From positions 1-8,005 of the forward strand of contig DUOR01000090.1 in assembly GCA_012838715.1 (NCBI GenBank): a stretch of DNA of 8,005 nt, in the 5' to 3' direction. A model generated the notes under the pieces. It was given only the letters and a program-made list of their open reading frames with translations. It ran no database searches and was not told where the DNA came from. Within the stretch, counting starts at the first letter, position 1; the number at the start of each line of letters is the position of its first letter. Positions 6,107 to 8,005 of the stretch are shown here, piece by piece. Origin of the DNA: Actinomycetales bacterium (GTDB lineage: Bacteria; Actinomycetota; Actinomycetes; Mycobacteriales; Mycobacteriaceae). Both the position numbers and the translations under genes were made by a program.

Positions 6107-6122
6107 TGTAAATCACATCACA
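6107..6122. promoter_or_regulatory. Putative CRP/GlxR-type operator
   Basis: TGTAAATCACATCACA matches the CRP-family palindrome TGTGA-N6-TCACA with one mismatch (TGTAA in the left half). GlxR, the corynebacterial CRP homologue, uses this consensus. The site lies in the only A+T-rich part of the divergent promoter region, 83 bp before the trpB2 start and about 130 bp before the RNB start. Motif and position support it; binding is inferred. Confidence 0.55.
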
Positions 6123-6242
6123 CGCTATCGGTTCGCAGGGGCGCTTTCGGGACGGGGGTGGGGGTATGCGTGGCGGTGGGCGGGTGCCTGCCCCGGTGCT
6201 TTCCGACGGGCCGGGCCCCGGCGCGCGGGTGACCCGGGCCAC

Positions 6243-6248
6243 TAGGCT
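6243..6248 (+). promoter_or_regulatory. Putative -10 box for leaderless RNB mRNA
   Basis: TAGGCT fits the actinobacterial -10 pattern TANNNT and ends 6 bp before the ATG at 6255, so transcription would start at or next to the initiation codon. No Shine-Dalgarno sequence precedes this ATG, as expected for a leaderless transcript. No clear -35 is visible. Confidence 0.5.
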
Positions 6249-6254
6249 GGCGTC

Positions 6255-7880
6255 ATGAAGCTTTACGCCGCCACGTTGGATTTCCGTGCCGTTGCCCGCG
6301 AGTTCGGGGTGCCGGAGAAGTTCCCGCCGCAGCTGCACGAGGAGGCGGCGGCCGTGCGGGATTTGCGGCCGGCGCGGCGCGACCTGACGGACGTGCCCTT
6401 CGTGACCATCGACCCGCCCGGCTCCATGGACCTGGACCAGGCCATGTTCCTGGAGGTCGTGGGGGAGGGCGCCGCGGATGGCGCTGCAGGAGACGCCGCG
6501 GACGGGGACCGCGCGGAGGAGACCGCCGGGGACCGGGAGGGAGCCGCGGATGGCACCGCCTTCCGCGTCCTGTACGCCATCGCCGACGTCGGCGGCCTGA
6601 TTGAGCCGGACTCCGGCATCGCGGAGGAGGCGATGCGGCGCGGCCAGACCATCTACCTGCCGGACGAGCCGACCCGCCTGCATCCGGCGGGCCTGTCCGA
6701 GGGGGCGGGCAGCCTGCTTCCGCACGAGGTCCGTCCGGCGCTCGTCTGGGACATCGTCCTCGATGCGCAGGGTGAGCCGGTGTCGTGGGATTTGTATCCG
6801 GCGCTGGTCCGGTCGGTGGCCCGCCTGGAGTACGTGGAGGTGCAGGCCTCCTTCGACGCCGGTTCCCCGCACCCGTCGATTGCCGCGCTGCCCGAGCTGG
6901 GGGAGTTGCGCCAGCGGTCGGCGCTGCGCCGCGAGGCCATCAACCTCCGCCTGCCGTCGCAGTCCGTCGAACCGACGGGTGATGGCCGCTGGGAGCTGCA
7001 CCTCGACGCGCGCCCGCCGGTGATGGACTGGAACTCCGAGATTTCGCTGCTGGCCGGCATGGTCGCGGGCCGCATGATGGCCGACGCCGGCGTCGGCGTG
7101 CTGCGCACCCTGCGCCCGGCGGGCCGCGAGGCGGTCGAGGAGTTCTGCGTCGCCGCCCGCGCACTGGGCTACGACTTCACCGCGGGCGACGACATCGGTG
7201 CGTTCCTCATGGGCGTCGACGCGGAATCGCCGCGCGGCATGGCCGTGATGAAGGACGCCACGCGCCTGCTGCGCGGCGCCGGTTACCGGCGGGTGGAAAC
7301 GCTTGCCGACGAGTCGGAGGGCGACCCGAAGGGGAATCCGGCGGACGGGCCGGACGGCACGGACGTGGCGAACGAGCAGGCGGACGGGTCGGGCGGCACG
7401 GGCGCCGCGTCCGTGCGGGCGGACGTCCCGGTGCACGCGGGCGTCGGTGGCCCGTACGCGCACGTCACGGCCCCGCTGCGTCGGCTCATCGACCGCTTCG
7501 GCCTTGAATATTGCCTGGCCATCGCCGCCCACCGCCGCGGCGACACCGCGGACCTCGAGGTCCCGGCCTGGGTGACGGAACAGGCGGACGAGGCCATTTC
7601 GGTGATGGCGTCCTCCGGCCAACTGGCCTCGCGCGTCGACCGGGCGTGCCTGGACCTTACGGAGGCGGTTGTCCTGGAACCGTGGATCGGCCACGCCTTT
7701 GATTCGGCGGTGCTCCACGACCGCGGCGAATCCTCGGAAGTTTTCGTCTTCGAGCCGCCGGTGTTCGCCGACTGCGCCGGCGCGCCGCCCGAGGGCACGG
7801 CCCAACGGGTCAGCCTGATCACGGCGGATGCCTCGGAACCCGCGGCCGCCGAAGTCCGCTTCGCCTGGCCCGCGGACTAG
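6255..7880 (+). CDS. RNB-domain ribonuclease (RNase II/R family)
   Basis: This 541-residue protein is a compact actinobacterial member of the RNase II/R family of 3'-5' exoribonucleases, which degrade RNA processively with Mg2+ in the cytoplasm. The first active-site block is TIDPPGSMDLDQA (51-63): Asp53, Asp59 and Asp61 align with three of the four Mg-binding aspartates of RNase II, while the fourth position is Gln62. The last block is YAHVTAPLRRLIDRF (401-415), with Arg409 at the position of the catalytic arginine. There is no separate cold-shock domain or obvious S1 domain; the 120 or so residues after the RNB core are short and divergent. Two low-complexity insertions interrupt the RNB domain: residues about 70-100 (Gly/Ala/Asp/Glu) and about 352-392 (Gly/Asp/Ala/Pro). 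It appears monocistronic and divergent from trpB2, with a leaderless-type start. Whether the altered active site is fully active is unknown. Confidence 0.9.
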   Translation: MKLYAATLDFRAVAREFGVPEKFPPQLHEEAAAVRDLRPARRDLTDVPFVTIDPPGSMDLDQAMFLEVVGEGAADGAAGDAADGDRAEETAGDREGAADGTAFRVLYAIADVGGLIEPDSGIAEEAMRRGQTIYLPDEPTRLHPAGLSEGAGSLLPHEVRPALVWDIVLDAQGEPVSWDLYPALVRSVARLEYVEVQASFDAGSPHPSIAALPELGELRQRSALRREAINLRLPSQSVEPTGDGRWELHLDARPPVMDWNSEISLLAGMVAGRMMADAGVGVLRTLRPAGREAVEEFCVAARALGYDFTAGDDIGAFLMGVDAESPRGMAVMKDATRLLRGAGYRRVETLADESEGDPKGNPADGPDGTDVANEQADGSGGTGAASVRADVPVHAGVGGPYAHVTAPLRRLIDRFGLEYCLAIAAHRRGDTADLEVPAWVTEQADEAISVMASSGQLASRVDRACLDLTEAVVLEPWIGHAFDSAVLHDRGESSEVFVFEPPVFADCAGAPPEGTAQRVSLITADASEPAAAEVRFAWPAD

Positions 7881-7909
7881 AACCGCGGACTAGAACCGCG
7901 GACTAAAAC
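7871..7909 (+). repeat. 13-bp triplication across the RNB stop codon
   Basis: CGCGGACTAGAAC occurs at 7871-7883 and 7884-7896, and with one change (CTAAAAC) at 7897-7909. The first copy contains the RNB stop TAG (7878-7880), so the repeat adds stop-like triplets after the gene in other frames. It lies entirely at and after the 3' end and looks like recent slippage. Confidence 0.9.
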
Positions 7910-7932
7910 CAGATGCCCGGGCGGCGAGGCAT

Positions 7933-7990
7933 GGGCGGCTCGGCCCGGGAGGTGGGACCCGGTGAGGCCGGCCCGGGCGGCTCGGCCCGG
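7933..7990. repeat. 16-bp direct repeat downstream of the RNB gene
   Basis: GGGCGGCTCGGCCCGG occurs exactly at 7933-7948 and 7975-7990, 42 bp apart, in the last 125 bases of the window. The rest of this tail shows no supported gene, though a gene could enter from the right edge. Confidence 0.8.
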
Positions 7991-8005
7991 TTAGGCCTGC
8001 GCGAC

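Larger units (their letters stand above)
6025..6254. promoter_or_regulatory. Divergent intergenic region trpB2 / RNB gene
   Basis: This 230-bp region must contain promoters for both flanking genes. It is G+C-rich except for an A+T-richer patch at about 6107-6131, which contains the CRP/GlxR-like site. On the minus strand TAGCGT (6127 down to 6122) fits TANNNT and could be a trpB2 -10, in which case the operator would overlap the transcription start. A 14-bp direct repeat CCGGGCGGTGCCGG lies at 6064-6077 and 6085-6098, in the expected trpB2 5' untranslated region. Confidence 0.6.

Noticed and set aside
6021..7805. 594-residue minus-strand open frame opposite the RNB gene
   Set aside because: The Arg/Gly/Ala/His-rich composition is typical of antisense frames, and the plus strand carries clear RNB motifs.
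7991..8005. Possible 3' end of a minus-strand gene (complement TAA at 7991-7993 after four codons)
   Set aside because: Only 15 bases are visible, so nothing distinguishes it from chance.

Overview
The window is very G+C-rich and reads like the chromosome of an actinobacterium, most probably a Corynebacterium or a close relative in the Mycobacteriales. The evidence is the run Nif3-like protein, C4 zinc-ribbon protein, CobC-type phosphatase, RNase P RNA (the protein order matches the mycobacterial Rv2230c-Rv2229c-Rv2228c cluster), TANNNT-type -10 boxes, an apparently leaderless mRNA, and a site resembling the CRP/GlxR operator. Genus assignment is inference.

Layout. (1) Positions 1-1942, plus strand: three co-directional genes whose stop and start codons overlap as ATGA: the 3' end of a Nif3-like gene, a coiled-coil/zinc-ribbon gene, and a histidine phosphatase. 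(2) About 2099-2550, plus strand: rnpB, the class A RNase P RNA, with its own promoter-like -10 and an unusually long P1 helix. (3) 2551-3218: no confident gene. It holds a 9-bp-period minisatellite and a 143-bp symmetric palindrome with a perfect 39-bp inner stem. (4) 3219-4238, minus strand: a protein with an AbiEi-like N-terminus and a DUF559/PD-(D/E)XK-like C-terminus. (5) 4239-4605: spacer with a 24-bp G-rich tandem repeat and a nested hairpin that looks like the trpB2 terminator. (6) 4606-6024, minus strand: a TrpB2-type tryptophan synthase beta chain. (7) 6025-6254: divergent promoter region with the CRP/GlxR-like site. (8) 6255-7880, plus strand: an RNB-family exoribonuclease, followed by a 13-bp triplication across its stop codon.

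How the genes relate. The left cluster is probably one operon of conserved housekeeping genes. RNase P RNA (tRNA 5' maturation) and the RNB protein (RNA 3' degradation) are both RNA-processing functions but are not linked transcriptionally. TrpB2 has no trpA beside it, so it probably acts alone as an indole-salvage or serine/indole enzyme.

The most striking general feature is low-complexity expansion. Gly/Ala/Ser/Asp-rich tracts occur in or at the ends of four of the six proteins (Nif3 tail, phosphatase N-terminus, TrpB2 loop, two RNB loops), and short tandem repeats fill the spacers. The phosphatase also lacks the RNase HI domain normally fused to it. I did not find a clear new defence or mobile system; the palindrome at 2895-3037 is the best candidate for an undescribed element.
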